64,000 bases of DNA from Zygnema cylindricum (lineage: Eukaryota > Streptophyta > Zygnematophyceae > Zygnematales > Zygnemataceae). Location of the stretch: the NCBI GenBank assembly GCA_037447655.1, contig JBBHKE010002024.1, positions 186,001 through 250,000 on the forward strand, read 5' to 3'. The notes under the pieces were generated by a model, which was not told where the DNA came from, made no database searches, and was given only the letters and a program-made list of their open reading frames with translations. How positions within the stretch are numbered: position 1 is the first letter of the stretch; each line of letters begins with the position of its first letter. The translations under genes were made by a program, and so were the position numbers. Shown here one piece after another: positions 10,101 through 21,290 of the stretch.

Positions 10101-11813
10101 TCTATTGTGTCAAAGGAGAACTCCTCTCATTGGCCGAGCTCAACGCCTCATTTTCTACTTTAAAGGATGCGGCAGGCAACCCATTCGAGGCTTGTCTAGA
10201 GGACTATCTTCTGGGAGTATGACAACATTATTTCCCCCTCGCCCCCTTCTTTTTTCTAAACAGAGCATGGGGAACCATGTGACTAGGTCATGCCAGACTG
10301 TTCCAAAAGAAATCAGACCTTTGAAGTGCATGTCATGAAATTTTCACAATTCGTGCCATAAAAGGATGCAATGGAAGCATGACATCTGAGGTTTCTGCAG
10401 TTTTAAACATAAGAATTAAGATACTTTCTGGTTTGACTCTACCATCGTGAGAATGTCTTTCAATGACTGCCAATTTTAGTCATTTGCAATTGTTATGCGA
10501 GTCATTTTCTTTCCAATCATTGCCGAAGTATTAATCAATTCCCCGTCAGCCCTTATTCATAAGGTGTCCTCCATTCCTTTACTTCTTCAATAACCGAAGT
10601 TGTGAAGAACATCCAACAGTTCATGACCGTTCAAACAATCTCTATTCGTCTGTGTAAATTTATATATGCATCTGACAACGAAAAACCAGATGGTAAATAT
10701 TTCTGTGGATGCTTTTCTGGAAACTCTTTTCTGGCATAACATATCCTGACCGCTCGAGTATTACCTATTTGTCCGTGTAAGCTTATCATATGTGTCCGAC
10801 GATGAAAAACCAGATGGTAAACTTTTTTGTGAATGTTTTTCTGGGAATGCTTTTTTGGGAATGCTTTTTTGGGAATGCTTTTTTGGCAGGTTGCTGATCT
10901 GACGGGCGAACTAATGCGCCTTGCTGTCAGCAGTGTGGCTGCCGGCCAAAGGGAAGTCGCCACGTCAGTTCGTGATTTCTTGCAGCTGCTCTATATGGCC
11001 TTTTGCCGACTTCACAAGAACAGTGGGTGGGAACTTTCCAAGAAGCTCACTGTGATGCAGCAGAGTCTCATGAAGGTAGAAACAGGTGAGATTGTGTGTT
11101 TAAGAGCTTTACTGTTTAAGAGCTTAGCCGTTTAAGAACGTAGCCGTTTGTTCCTAAATGCAATTTTAAAAATTGAGTTTAGACCGGATTTTCTTATTGT
11201 TCCAGTTTTAGACTGAATGACTGGATGTTCTCAGTCTGTTTGAGCATTTTGGGTCATCGAATGGCTCACATTTGATCGATTGGGCAGTTTTGGACCGTTC
11301 AGATCAAAATTTACAGCCAAAAACTGCCCAATCGACGACCCTACGCTCCAATCAAGTTGAGCTCAAAGGGGGTTCTTGTGGACAATACACCATGAATCGC
11401 TATAGTGTTAATAACACTAATTTGCTGCCCCTTTTTTTTTGGGCCGCTTAACATAAAATAGTGGTAATAAGACTTTCTTGTGGTAATAAGACTTTCTTTT
11501 TCTTTCTGAACGCTAATTTGGTAAACGGTGAAAAATCATCCACATCTGTTGGGCCTAAATTATATTTATTAACACTAAAATAATTCTCACGCTATATTTT
11601 TTTTAACTCTGTCAGCGATCCACGTTGTAAATCAGGTCTTGCTTTACAAGAAAAACCTAGGAACTAAGAAGGCTGTTAACATGCCTGGTTATCGTTATAT
11701 ATGTGGCAGCAACTTACATGGTACACGTGAGAGGCTTGGAGTATCCTTCGGATATGCTCGCAAACCAATTAGAGTCCCCAAATGACGGGACAGGTCAAGA
11801 AACCACGGATTAA
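7138..11813 (+). CDS. TSNAX: Translin-associated protein X (TRAX), 7 exons
   Basis: TRAX pairs with translin to form C3PO, an endoribonuclease acting on small-RNA passenger strands and tRNA fragments. Exons are 7138-7183, 7886-7983, 8267-8346, 9176-9317, 10067-10216, 10890-11085 and 11710-11813. All splice phases agree and give 271 residues ending at TAA 11811-11813. Hallmarks are [17 protein letters not shown] (about 52-68), [15 protein letters not shown] (123-129), [13 protein letters not shown] (about 168-180), LSKKL and the C-terminal [12 protein letters not shown]. The family's metal-binding acidic residues are present as Glu125, Glu128, Asp175 and Glu179, so nuclease activity is expected. 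A KRQK stretch near residue 19 may be a nuclear signal. The first exon ([11 protein letters not shown]) is inferred from its start context and phase; the alternative is ATG 7879, giving 258 residues. AATAAA lies just after the stop. No translin gene is in the window. Confidence 0.93.
7541..7772 (+). repeat. G/A minisatellite in TSNAX intron 1
   Basis: About 230 bp of degenerate GGGGGAGAG and GGGGGAGTG units on the sense strand. It lies between the inferred first exon and exon 2. It opens Gly/Glu/Arg-rich frames on + and Pro/Ser/Leu frames on -, which are not genes. Confidence 0.9.
9500..9655. repeat. MITE-related sequence in TSNAX intron 4
   Basis: Starts TACATCGTGAATTGTTATTA, a diverged TA-MITE end, followed by sequence (TTAATTTTAATTCAGTTCC) that recurs inverted at about 29230-29310. 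No matching right end was found before exon 5. Confidence 0.5.
9656..9826 (+). other. Exon-like open segment inside TSNAX intron 4
   Basis: Between a TTTTAG acceptor-like site and a GAGG/GTAAAT donor-like site, one frame reads as ordinary protein ([19 protein letters not shown], then [13 protein letters not shown]). The TSNAX protein is complete without it, since exons 4 and 5 join in phase as TNG|MQEY. It may be a captured gene fragment, an alternative exon or chance. I do not recognise the sequence. Confidence 0.35.
10641..10855 (+). repeat. Duplicated intron segment in TSNAX intron 5
   Basis: A stretch beginning CTATTCGTCTGTGTAA (about 10641) recurs as CTATTTGTCCGTGTAA (about 10768), both continuing through AAAAACCAGATGGTAAA. 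It is a diverged direct duplication of about 90 bp. Confidence 0.6.
10843..10884 (+). repeat. Three 14-bp tandem units forming a 3' splice tract
   Basis: Three exact copies of GGGAATGCTTTTTT are followed directly by the GGCAG acceptor of TSNAX exon 6 (exon starts 10890). The T-runs supply the polypyrimidine tract. Confidence 0.8.
11388..11627. repeat. TA-flanked MITE in TSNAX intron 6, 240 bp
   Basis: Left end CACCATGAATCGCTATAG after TA (11386-11387). Diverged right end GCGATCCACGTTG before TA (11628-11629). It lies wholly inside the last intron. Confidence 0.65.
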
Positions 11814-13355
11814 TGAATAAAAGGTACACGGATGTTAAAACTAATTTTTATACAAAAAGGGAGGGAAGTAATAGTGAACGGGCTATTGGTGAATGTGCGT
11901 CAATGCTGAAAGCTAGTGCTGTTTAACTGTTAATACTAATAAGGAGGAGGGCAGTAATGACGAATAGGGCTGCAGTGAATGTACATGGATGTTGAAAGTA
12001 TGTGTTTGTTTTTTTTTGTAGTACCTGTACTATTTGGCTCATACTTTGGACGTTGTCTGTCAAGTGATGCATTAACCAGTAGCCTTTCAGCATTTGTGCA
12101 GATTGAGGAGATAGTTGAGAAGATTGAGCAATTTCCTTTTTTTTTTTTTTGTTGTAAATTAGTGTTTATTCGAGTAAAAGGAAGAATGTACTGCAATCGG
12201 CTATAGGAGAGTCCCAATAGTGATCTGTGGAGGTGTTTTTAGTTTTCACCCTTGCTGGTTCACTTTTTTTCTTAGTAACTAGTAAAAAAAATCGTCGCTA
12301 AGGCGTTTTTTTGTCTTTTCTCGCCATTTTTTTGGTTGAAAACACACCTAACTTTCGTCTAACTGGTGATCTTGAAACGGAGCAATGTGTGTCAACCTTA
12401 ATTTCGACATTCTATGCAACTGTAAGTGAGATTTTTCAGCTCCGTTTTGGCTTTTCCTTTCAAACATTTCTTTTTAAATGGATATGGTCCTCTAATAATT
12501 CCGAATACAATTGACGAGTATGTCGTTAAATGGTAAAAATTCTTAAAAATGGGCTCCTATCACTTGTGATAACAACATTCGATGTTTAATTTCACTTTAT
12601 CAAAGTAATTCGCATTATGTCAGAAAACTTTTTTTATTTTGAAACTCTCCAATGTGTAAACTAAATGGGTATGTATTGTCATTAACTCCTGAGAACATTA
12701 AGAGAACGTTTATATTAATTAATGTTTTTTTTTATTATGAACACATTAAAAGAAAGTGTATCACAAAAAATTTAAATTTCTGTAGGGTTTGACCCAGGTA
12801 TTCATCCTTTTTTCTCGCCAAATGTCAGCCTCTTTTTAAATGTGAAATGTAAAGTAGTGATTCTCGGTCTGAAGCTTGACCGGCCATGGAAGTCCATCTC
12901 CCTTCCCTCGCCTCTCTCCCTTCCCTCGCCTCTCTCCCTCTTCCTTTCCCTTGCCTCTCCCTTTCCCACTTCTGATGCAAAGCTAGTTAAATCTGGGGCA
13001 TAAACTAAACTTCCTTAATGCACGGGAACAAAAGAAAATCGGAAAAACTCGCACGAAAACAATCAAACACAAACAAACAATCGAGCACGAAAATAGAAAA
13101 AAAGAAAACGAGGTTGGGTGTGATTATTCAGCAACTTGCTGAAAGTTATTATTCATCTCAAACAGTTTCTTTTGCTTGAAGGACAAAAGAAATTAAGATA
13201 TGTGCCTCTGATTGGCTCAATGCAACGCATTTTAATGTTTAACAGAAGTAAAGACCAACTTGGTATCAGTATGAATGAGTATAACATAATAAGATTTTAT
13301 TTAGAAAGCGCGATGGTAAACCATCCGAGTACATGGGATCCAGAGAAGTGGATGA
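11814..13355. other. Intergenic region downstream of TSNAX
   Basis: No gene is recognised. It holds a diverged local duplication (GGGAGGGAAGTAATAGTGAA at about 11860 against GGAGGAGGGCAGTAATGACG at about 11943) and a CT-rich tract of TCTCCCTTCCCTCGCC units at about 12898-12965. Near 13305-13335 is GATGGTAAACCATC, a word that recurs at 28550 and, inverted, at 41530, marking another dispersed repeat. Confidence 0.5.
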
Positions 13356-13363
13356 CAAAACTG

Positions 13364-14257
13364 TAGTGTTGTGTATCGGTAAGGATTTGCCGATAACCGA
13401 TATGGGCCTTTTTTCGGGTATCCGATAATCGATATATTGGTACGATATATCGACATCGGTCTTATCGCCGATAAGTAGCCGATAATATCGGGTACTTATC
13501 GGCGATAATGCCGATAACGATAATTATGGCGATAATTGTACGGACCGTACAGATAAATGTACGGTCTGTACACTCAACTGTACATCATATTCTCCGGACG
13601 TGTACAAGCATAGAAAGTACCGTAGCCGCCATGAAATCTGTACGATTTTGATACGGATCCAGTAAAAACGATGTACCTTTCACATCCGACGCCATGGCTT
13701 TGTCCCTTAATTCCTTGAGATCCACTGGGGACCTGCCACGTGTCAATCTGTCGGCTTTTTTGGCAAAAGCTGCCAAAAGAGCCATTCCGGGATGCCGGCG
13801 CTCACGCTGGCCCGTCCGTTCGTGTTTTCTCATTCCAAGTCGTCCGTTCGATTCCGGCGGCGCGCAGAATGTTATTTTGCGTCCGTTGTACTTTTGTGTC
13901 CGCCGTCCTTTTCCAGTTCCATGTTTACCAGTTTTTTAGTAAATTTCCGTACGTCGCCGTAAAATTTTTGTTCAGTTAACCGGCCAACGTTTATGTGCGG
14001 CGTTTACCGTAATAAATTCCAGTTAAACTGTAACGGAACATATTTTCATACGTGGCATGCCACGCTATATAAAATCAATAAAATAATACAGTATGTTATA
14101 AAGTACTATTGTATGCATACTATATATTTTTTAAGTTATCGCCGATATGGAATTTGTTGGTCCCAGACCGATATATCGGAACCTCTGACCGTTCGATAAC
14201 CGATAACTATCGGTATCGGTGTTATCGCGATAAGTTTTCTACCGATACACAACACTA
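13364..14257. mobile_element. hAT-like family A element, 894 bp
   Basis: Ends are TAGTGTTGTGTATCGG and the inverted CCGATACACAACACTA, with the exact 8-bp duplication CAAAACTG (13356-13363 and 14258-14265). The subterminal regions are rich in ATCGGC/GATATATCG palindromes. The inner part (13560-14100) has higher GC and several GTACGG words, but no transposase frame is recognisable. Confidence 0.9.
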
Positions 14258-14265
14258 CAAAACTG

Positions 14266-16101
14266 AAAACCTTGCAAGTGAAAAATGGGAAAACGATGCC
14301 AGAGAAATGACCTACAAATAACCTCAAAATCAAAATATTGAGCTGCTTAAACAAAATGTCGATGAAGAGGCAAACTAAAGGAACGAACTCTGTATAGTCC
14401 CTGTGGCCGGTCGAGGCTAGATATATTACGGCCCTGTCCTTCGATTTCATGTTGCCTACAGTATTCTATAATATTGGTTTTGATTTTGTTGGTGTCATCA
14501 CCTCTAATACTGATGAAAGGTGTATCTGCTTCTACCATTTTTAAGAGAGAAGACTCTAAGCTTTTGTAAGTTGCTCGTCAAATACCTTCTTCTTTGTCAC
14601 AACTGGATCCTGTAAATTGAATTTTTTGGAATTTAGAAGAAAGAATTTAGCTGCGTGCTTTTAAAATGGGGCAATCAGCTTTAGATACATTGTGGTCTCT
14701 CTTAGCCAATCAGCCGATATTCCTTCTGTCATACCTCCTGACATTAACTTTTGAACAAAAAGCGCAGGCTTTCTAGTAAGACAAGTGGGCAAAATTGATT
14801 CGAGAAACTAAAAACCTTTTCCAGGATTTATTTCTCTACCGACAAAAAAAACTGTATCTGTTTAAGGAAAAAGACTCTATTAAGAAAGCACGATTGTAAA
14901 CCACTGAGAAATTGAGAAGCAAAAAAGAGAGGCGAAAATGTACCTTAAAAATCCAAAGACGGGGAAACAAACAAAAGAATAATTGTGTGAAAGAAACTAA
15001 CACACAAACAAGGGCAAGCTATTAAAAGATTGAAAGAAAAGACAATCAGGAAGACAACAACAAAATAGTATACACGAGATAAACGCTAAACCCGCATATA
15101 GCTAAAGAACTCAAAGCAACCCCTTAAATCCTCGTGCGGGAGGATAAGTGCTCGCTAAATGCCCACAAACCTGTTTGCAGATCTGCAATACAGTCCATCA
15201 CTTTGTTTTTCTTTTTTGGTTGATATGATTCTCCGCAAACCTTTTCAATTTCCTTTTGGCTTTCCCGTTCGTTTGTTTCCATGTAATCAAATGGTCCACC
15301 GTCACTTGTTTATAGAAAAAAATAAAAAATTTAGTGACAAACTTCAGATTTTGGCATCCCTAGGATTTCTATGCAACCTCCATAATGGAAACCTATGTTG
15401 AGAAAAAGTTCAGGCTCCTGATTTCCGTTACATAAACTTGGAAGGAACAAAATGCTAATGAAAAGCATGAAGGCCAATTCGGGATTATTTAATGAAATGA
15501 AATTACAAAAATTCAACAAGAAACGTGTGACACACAATAGTTTCCCCCAACCCTCGGGATGCATGCTTTAAGGCCATGAACTTAGTGCTTTGCTTCACAA
15601 AGTTGCTCTGGACATCCTCTGTAAAAAAATAACTTACAAAACCAGGACAAAAAAAGGGATCCGAAATTGCAGCATCCCCAGTGTGTTGACCTTTAGCATC
15701 CATAGAAACACCACTGAAGTGAACCCACTTGTAACGCAGTTCATTTCTCGAGATTCTACATAGAGCAATTGGCAAAACAACCTCCTGAATTGAGTGAATG
15801 TGCTACTGGATCACTAGTGCTACTGAATCAATATCACATCAGTGCCACTGAATCAATATCACACCAGTGCTCCTGAATCAATATTACACTAGTGCTACTG
15901 CAAGTCCTGCAAAGATAAAGATGATTGTCGCCCTGCAACAGAGTTTCCGCAATCTACGCTTGTTGATTCTGGACTGTTTAATGGATTTACAACCAACCTG
16001 GCTTACATCGCATCGCTGATAGCCAATTAGTAGCCCTTCAATAGTCATTAAACGACTACAAAACAGAGAAAAAAAATGATATACACATATTCGACAGGGT
16101 C
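14266..16101. other. Intergenic region between hAT element and Rab gene 3' end
   Basis: No gene is recognised. A 25-bp tandem repeat (AGTGCTACTGAATCAATATC plus 5 bases, about 3.4 copies) runs from 15816 to about 15900 and may lie in the Rab 3' untranslated region. A 90-codon leftward frame at 15775-15503 was considered but matches nothing I know. Confidence 0.5.
15816..15900. repeat. 25-bp tandem repeat, 3.4 copies
   Basis: Units start at 15816, 15841, 15866 and 15891 and differ at a few positions. It is short and non-coding, downstream of the Rab stop codon. Confidence 0.8.
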
Positions 16102-17461
16102 TTAGCCAGAGCAGCAACTAGATGTAGCTTTCTTCCGTGAAACATCCTCATGAACATTTGCAGGGACGTGTAGACGGGTGCTTTTTGTAAGACTCAACGG
16201 CTGGTCTTCTTCTGTTACACATGCACAGGTTTGCTTGCCAGTTAGAACACAGATTAAGCTGAGGGCTTTTGGTTTACCAACTCTTTTTCAGGTGGAACAT
16301 GCCTTGCATCCTCAAAAGGAAAATACAGAAACCGTAACTAGTACTTTATTCAACAGCTCTTCTGACAAAGTTAGTAAAACAAGCAAAGGGGAGAGAAAAA
16401 GGAGCAAGAAACTCACCGGCCATTGATACACGCTTGTTTATATTACTGTAAATCTCGGCAATAACTTGCTCAAACGCCTGATCTACATTGGACGCATCTA
16501 AAGCTGAAGCCTCCATGAAGAACATGCCTTCCCTTTCTGCAAGCTCCATGCCCTTCTCGGTGGGTACTGCTCGAAGATCTCCAAGGTCTGTCTTATTTCC
16601 TACAAGCATTACTACAAGATTGTTGTCTCCTTGGCCTGACGAACCCAACACCAGAGCTTGTCACAAAATGCGACATCCAAGAGACACCGCAATTTATCCT
16701 CAAAAATGAGCAAGATTATTCCTAAAATATCAATGCACAAACCTAAGCGATGCAATTTGACCCTGAATTTAAATCCAATTGCTCATGGACAATCTAAACA
16801 AAATGAATTCTCAAACAAATTGGAAATTTGTCTGCATTAACTCTGAAGTCTTAGGCTCACTGAACTGGTCACAGTATAGAATGATGGTTTAAAACAGCAT
16901 TTCTTGTAAAAAAATGGTTTGTAATCACAAGATCCAATACATACAGCATCTTGTTCCATTAAGTAAGTAAGGTAATTATAAGCTGTGAAGTAGTTAAAAG
17001 AACATTTCCTTAATCTTTATTTTTACTTTTTTATCTCTACTCATGTAATTGAATAAAAACAAAGAGATAAAAATGGCCAAAGACAAAAACTCACATCTGA
17101 TTTCTCGAAGCCACTGCTGAACATTGTCAAATGTTGCTCTTCTGCTGATGTCATAAACCAGCAACGCTCCTAAGGCACCTCGGTAATAAACACTTGTAAC
17201 AGCACGATACCGTTCCTGACCAGAGGTATCCCAGATCTGTGCTTTAACTTCTTTTCCATCAATTTCTAAAGTTTTTGATCGAAATTCTACTCCAATTGTT
17301 GCCTTTGAATCTGCGTTGAACTCGTTGTGTGCAAAACGTGACGCAAGGTTTGTTTTGCCGACTCCAGAATCACCAATAAGTACCATTTTGAACAAATAAC
17401 TGTCGTTAGACTGCTCATCTGATGCAACCCTGTACTCGCTCCCATAAGATGGAGGTGGCAT
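16102..17461 (-). CDS. RABA: Rab11/RABA-type small GTPase, 3 exons
   Basis: A vesicle-trafficking GTPase of the Rab11 (plant RABA) class, acting at recycling endosomes and trans-Golgi. Exons (minus strand) are 17461-17095, 16635-16417 and 16211-16102. Phases match and give 231 residues. Visible motifs are the P-loop GDSGVGKT (30-37), the effector region TIGVEF, DTSGQE (78-83), GNKTD (135-139), EASAL (164-168) and the C-terminal double Cys SSCCSG for prenylation. The sequence around [18 protein letters not shown] and [20 protein letters not shown] is characteristic of Rab11. One oddity is Ser80 in the switch II motif, where Ala (DTAGQE) is nearly universal. The last exon was found from the CC tail and a GTAACAG acceptor in phase. 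The start ATG at 17461 gives a normal N-terminal extension. Confidence 0.95.
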
Positions 17462-19135
17462 CTTACGCCAACAAGATTACAAGTACAAAATTACAAAGAA
17501 TAATTTTTGACTGTATAGGAGACCTACTACAGCCAATATAGCCTGCAACTCCCTGCAAAAACCTGCTGCCAGTAATGTTACTCCTGTACCTGCCTGTTCT
17601 ATACTGTTGTTGTTCTGTTACTGCAATGAAAGGCTGTCACGTCTGCTGTAACCGTACTTTGTCCCGGTATTAATGCTGTTCGCTGTTTTCCGTCGCCTTT
17701 TGCTCTTTTCACAACCTACTACTGGTTATCATCACCATTACTGTTACCAGTTCTTATCACCTGTTATCTTTGACGCTGCTGTTGCATTAACCTGTTGAGC
17801 TACTATTTCTATGGATTCTAACTTCGCTTCTACAACTTAGCAGAACTCTTCGAATGCGAAGCAAGAATACCAAAAGAAAGGAAAAAACAGAAAAAAAGGG
17901 AACTGACAGTGGCAAATTTTCAAAAGTTAAACTCGCACTTAAAAATGGAAATAAATGACTATGCTATGCTCGCAGAAAAAGCAAAAATCAATGGAGATGA
18001 ACTCAATAGAGACTCAAAAGAGTACCTTTCTCAGAAGAGAAAACTTTTTGGAAAAGCAGGAACCATTTTTACAGCATCCTACCTGTTTTATATACACTGA
18101 CGTGACAGCTGCAAAGGCTATGACAAATTGTCAACACAATCAGGATTCAACGAGGAAGGAACGGCAAAAGGACAACCGGCAGAGGTTGGTCTCTGCAAGT
18201 CTGCAGGAAAAATAATTTGTTAAGACGCCCGCGTTGACTGATTTAAATTTAAAATACAAAGTTCGTTATTAAAATAGTAGCAATCTCCGAATTCACAACC
18301 GCCGAGATATTCTCTATGAAGCAGTACAGTACAGTTCACAATATGGACTTGAGAATCCTGCCGAGTGGCTTTGAGGTTTTCATGGCACGATTGCTCTGCA
18401 AAAGTACACCTTTTCTTCGCTATTAAACTTAGTAAATTATTGGTGTTAAAAGTGAAATTACTCAATCAGTACCGAGTATTAGCTCCCCTAAAATGTGTTC
18501 GGTATCGTGGCTCATTATGAACCACTTAAATAAATAGTGTAATAGACGCTATTTTATGAAGTTTAAATTTTGGGCCCAAAAAACCTGCACTTGCACTACA
18601 GTACTGTGATTAAATCTAAAGGTGTGTTCCGTACGTTTGCACTGTGCCGTCTTACGACAGACCTTCACCTGCCGAGGCGCCTAGGGCCAAGTTGCAGTTG
18701 AACGGTTCAACACTTTTAACCGTTTAATAGCGGAAATATGCTGCGTTTAACGCCCACTGTGATGTACAGCCTGTTCTCGATTGACGAGGTCACACGAACT
18801 GTCCTATTTGCTGATTGACAAAACGATAATTTAGAAAAAGAAAATATAACACGTGTTAAGCTATAGCTCTTTAACACATCGCACATAACTTCATGTCTAC
18901 GTCATGGTTTTCCCGATCGACGGCCAGGTACTGTAGTTCGAAGAAACACGTGTGAATTTGGATTTTTCAACAACATTACGATAATAGCCGTAAACAGTGT
19001 GGCATAAGATGTTATATTCTAGGGGCGAGCCCATGCCATGTCAAACTGCCTCTATGCTAGGTAAAACTGTTTTTTTTGGCCGTTCCCTTCAGGCATTCCT
19101 TTGGTGAATCGGTAAAACACAACATCATTCGCTAG
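17462..19135. other. Divergent intergenic region upstream of Rab gene
   Basis: Upstream of the Rab gene and part of the interval before the proteasome gene. No further gene is recognised; the A-rich frames around 17909-18215 are not convincing. At about 18470-18610 there is a degenerate MITE relative (GTGGCTCATTATG...TTTGGGCCCAAAAAACCTGC) similar to one at 22490-22590. Confidence 0.45.
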
Positions 19136-20753
19136 TAGTGTTGGGTATCGAGGACCATTTGACGATATTCAATATATATCGAATATCAGGTACCCGATAA
19201 TCGATATATCTCTTCACTATATTGAAAATATAAATATCGCGATATATCGCCAATATATCGCCAATATATCGTATCGTCAATATATCGAAGCATTTGAAAA
19301 AAAAAAATGAAAATTTTCACAGTTCTCCAAAGTCACGTGCCTTCGGACACGGTGACCGTAAATTTTTTGCCGAAAAGAAATACGGTTATTTCTTGAAAGT
19401 CGGCAGAGTGAAGGAGATCTCTGAGGTACATTGACGCGGTACACTTACATAATACGCAAGTACACGTACATAATACGCAAGTACGGATTTCCATACAAAA
19501 ATGGTCGATTCTCAAATCTTTGACGATTTTAGAGATTTGATCGTCAACTTACATGGAACCACTCAAATCAAAACACGTATGCAAAAACTTGTTTACAGAA
19601 ACGCGATGTAGAAATTTTGCTGTCCGTACTATTACAGATACCTCCTCATGTAACCATACCCCAAATAAGTAATTATATGAATTACAGAATTTTTACTTTT
19701 TTGTCGGTTACATTTTGCGGCGTCTACCTTTAAGGGTATGTCCCCATGTGCATAAGTAAGAGTTTTTTTCTGTCGTTTTCCTGTAAAACTTAGCGCCGTA
19801 CTGCCTAAGTTCCACCCGTACGAAGGAATCGCAAATTTGTAGAGTACAATTTGCGTCATCCTCGAACTTAGGATGTAAGAAAATTTGTCGTCTTGTGTTT
19901 TTCGACCCACTTCGACGACAAAAAACGTCATCTTCAACCTTATCTTTAAAACACATGTGCGATGTGTTTTAAAACTAGGGATTTTTTATAAACAAATAGG
20001 AACATATATTTGCACGTGCCGTAATTTTCGAAAATTTTCATACGATTTCCAAGGACAAAGAAAAGTACAGAATTCGCTATGTTTTGTCCGTTTGCGTTCA
20101 ATACGACTAAGAGAAGTACACAATTTGTTTGATTTTGTCCGTTTTCTTTCAGTACGGATTTTTTTTTTGGCAGGGGTCTCGAAATTCCGATGCCATTTCA
20201 CGTCGAGCGGACAGGCGACGCGAAGGCAAAGCGCATCTTCTTCAACCGTGAAATTGCACAGGCTGGAAGGCGGTACGTCTACAATGTCACGGTAAGACAT
20301 GCGACGTCACAAGCAGTTCCAAAAAATAACGTGCGACAACACAGATCGTAGACGTTTACAACCGTCACATGTATTGTCGACGTATACAATCGTCACAAAT
20401 GTAAGTTACAATTACGTTCTTACACATAGAGACACTTGAAAACCGGGTCCGGCGGGTCCGCGCTAAAATACAAAGTAAGTTCGGTAAGTTACAAGTACAT
20501 GGGGACATACCCTAAGTCACGGAACGAAAATCACGTCGTACGTGGCGTAACAGACAATTTGTTTTTTTCGCTAAAACAACATATTATATTAAAAAATAAA
20601 ATATTAAATTAAAAAAATACTATACATCGCGATATATATCGCGATGGTTTATGTTGGTATCGGTACTATATATCGAGGAGTCTGCTCGATCGATATTCAA
20701 TATATCGAATATCGAAATTATCGCGATATGAATTTACCCGATACCCAACACTA
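19136..20753. mobile_element. hAT-like family A element, 1618 bp with nested insert
   Basis: Ends are TAGTGTTGGGTATCGAGG and CCCGATACCCAACACTA, with the exact 8-bp duplication TTCGCTAG (19128-19135 and 20754-20761). The CGATATATCG-rich terminal regions match the copy at 2709-3097. A Harbinger-like element (19734-20512) is nested inside with its own duplication, so the hAT insertion is older. Confidence 0.88.
19734..20512. mobile_element. PIF/Harbinger-like element, 779 bp, nested
   Basis: Ends are GGGTATGTCCCCATGTG and the inverted ACATGGGGACATACCC, flanked on both sides by TAA (19731-19733 and 20513-20515), the 3-bp TWA target of the superfamily. It holds TGTAGACGT/GACGTCTAC-type words shared with other copies. 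Confidence 0.8.
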
Positions 20754-21290
20754 TTCGCTAGGATTATTCATTTTTGATTTTTTGTAACGAAAGATGTTTA
20801 GCCTTTGAGACTACAGTATAGTACAGACTAGGTTTCTTAAATTTTGGCCCGCGGTGTGGTTCGTGTGGACATAGGGACACAGATTAAAAAAACGAGTTAG
20901 TACAGTACAGTCGAATACAATAGTAATGTACTGTACATGACTACAGTACAGTACTGTAAAGTACTCTACTGTACCGTACCGCAAAGAGAAGACACCATGA
21001 AAAACGATTGGAACTCTACTGTACACCATAGTATACGCGAATTACATGGTATAATACGCATACAATATGGGATAGCCACATCTACAGTAGCGCTCCCAAT
21101 CGTTTACGCACATTTGAACTATGACCGCGTGCACTATGCAAAATAACAAATCAGTGTTGGGGCTGTTATTCTCTCTACATCCATAGTGCACAATTTTTGC
21201 TTAATTTCCTCTTACATTGCTCTTTCGTTTCTTCGAAACATTCGCTTTTTCTCAATTATACTAATCAGAGCCTTGCTTGATTTTTTCATC
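20754..21290. promoter_or_regulatory. Upstream region of proteasome beta-6 gene
   Basis: Contains a cluster of TACAGTAC and GTACTGTA words at about 20898-20982 that can pair with each other, then ordinary AT-rich sequence up to the ATG. No TATA box is confidently assigned. Confidence 0.35.

Noticed and set aside
15503-15775. 90-codon leftward frame downstream of the Rab gene
   Set aside because: No recognisable domain, and the only splice pair inside would give a 19-nt intron. Treated as non-coding.
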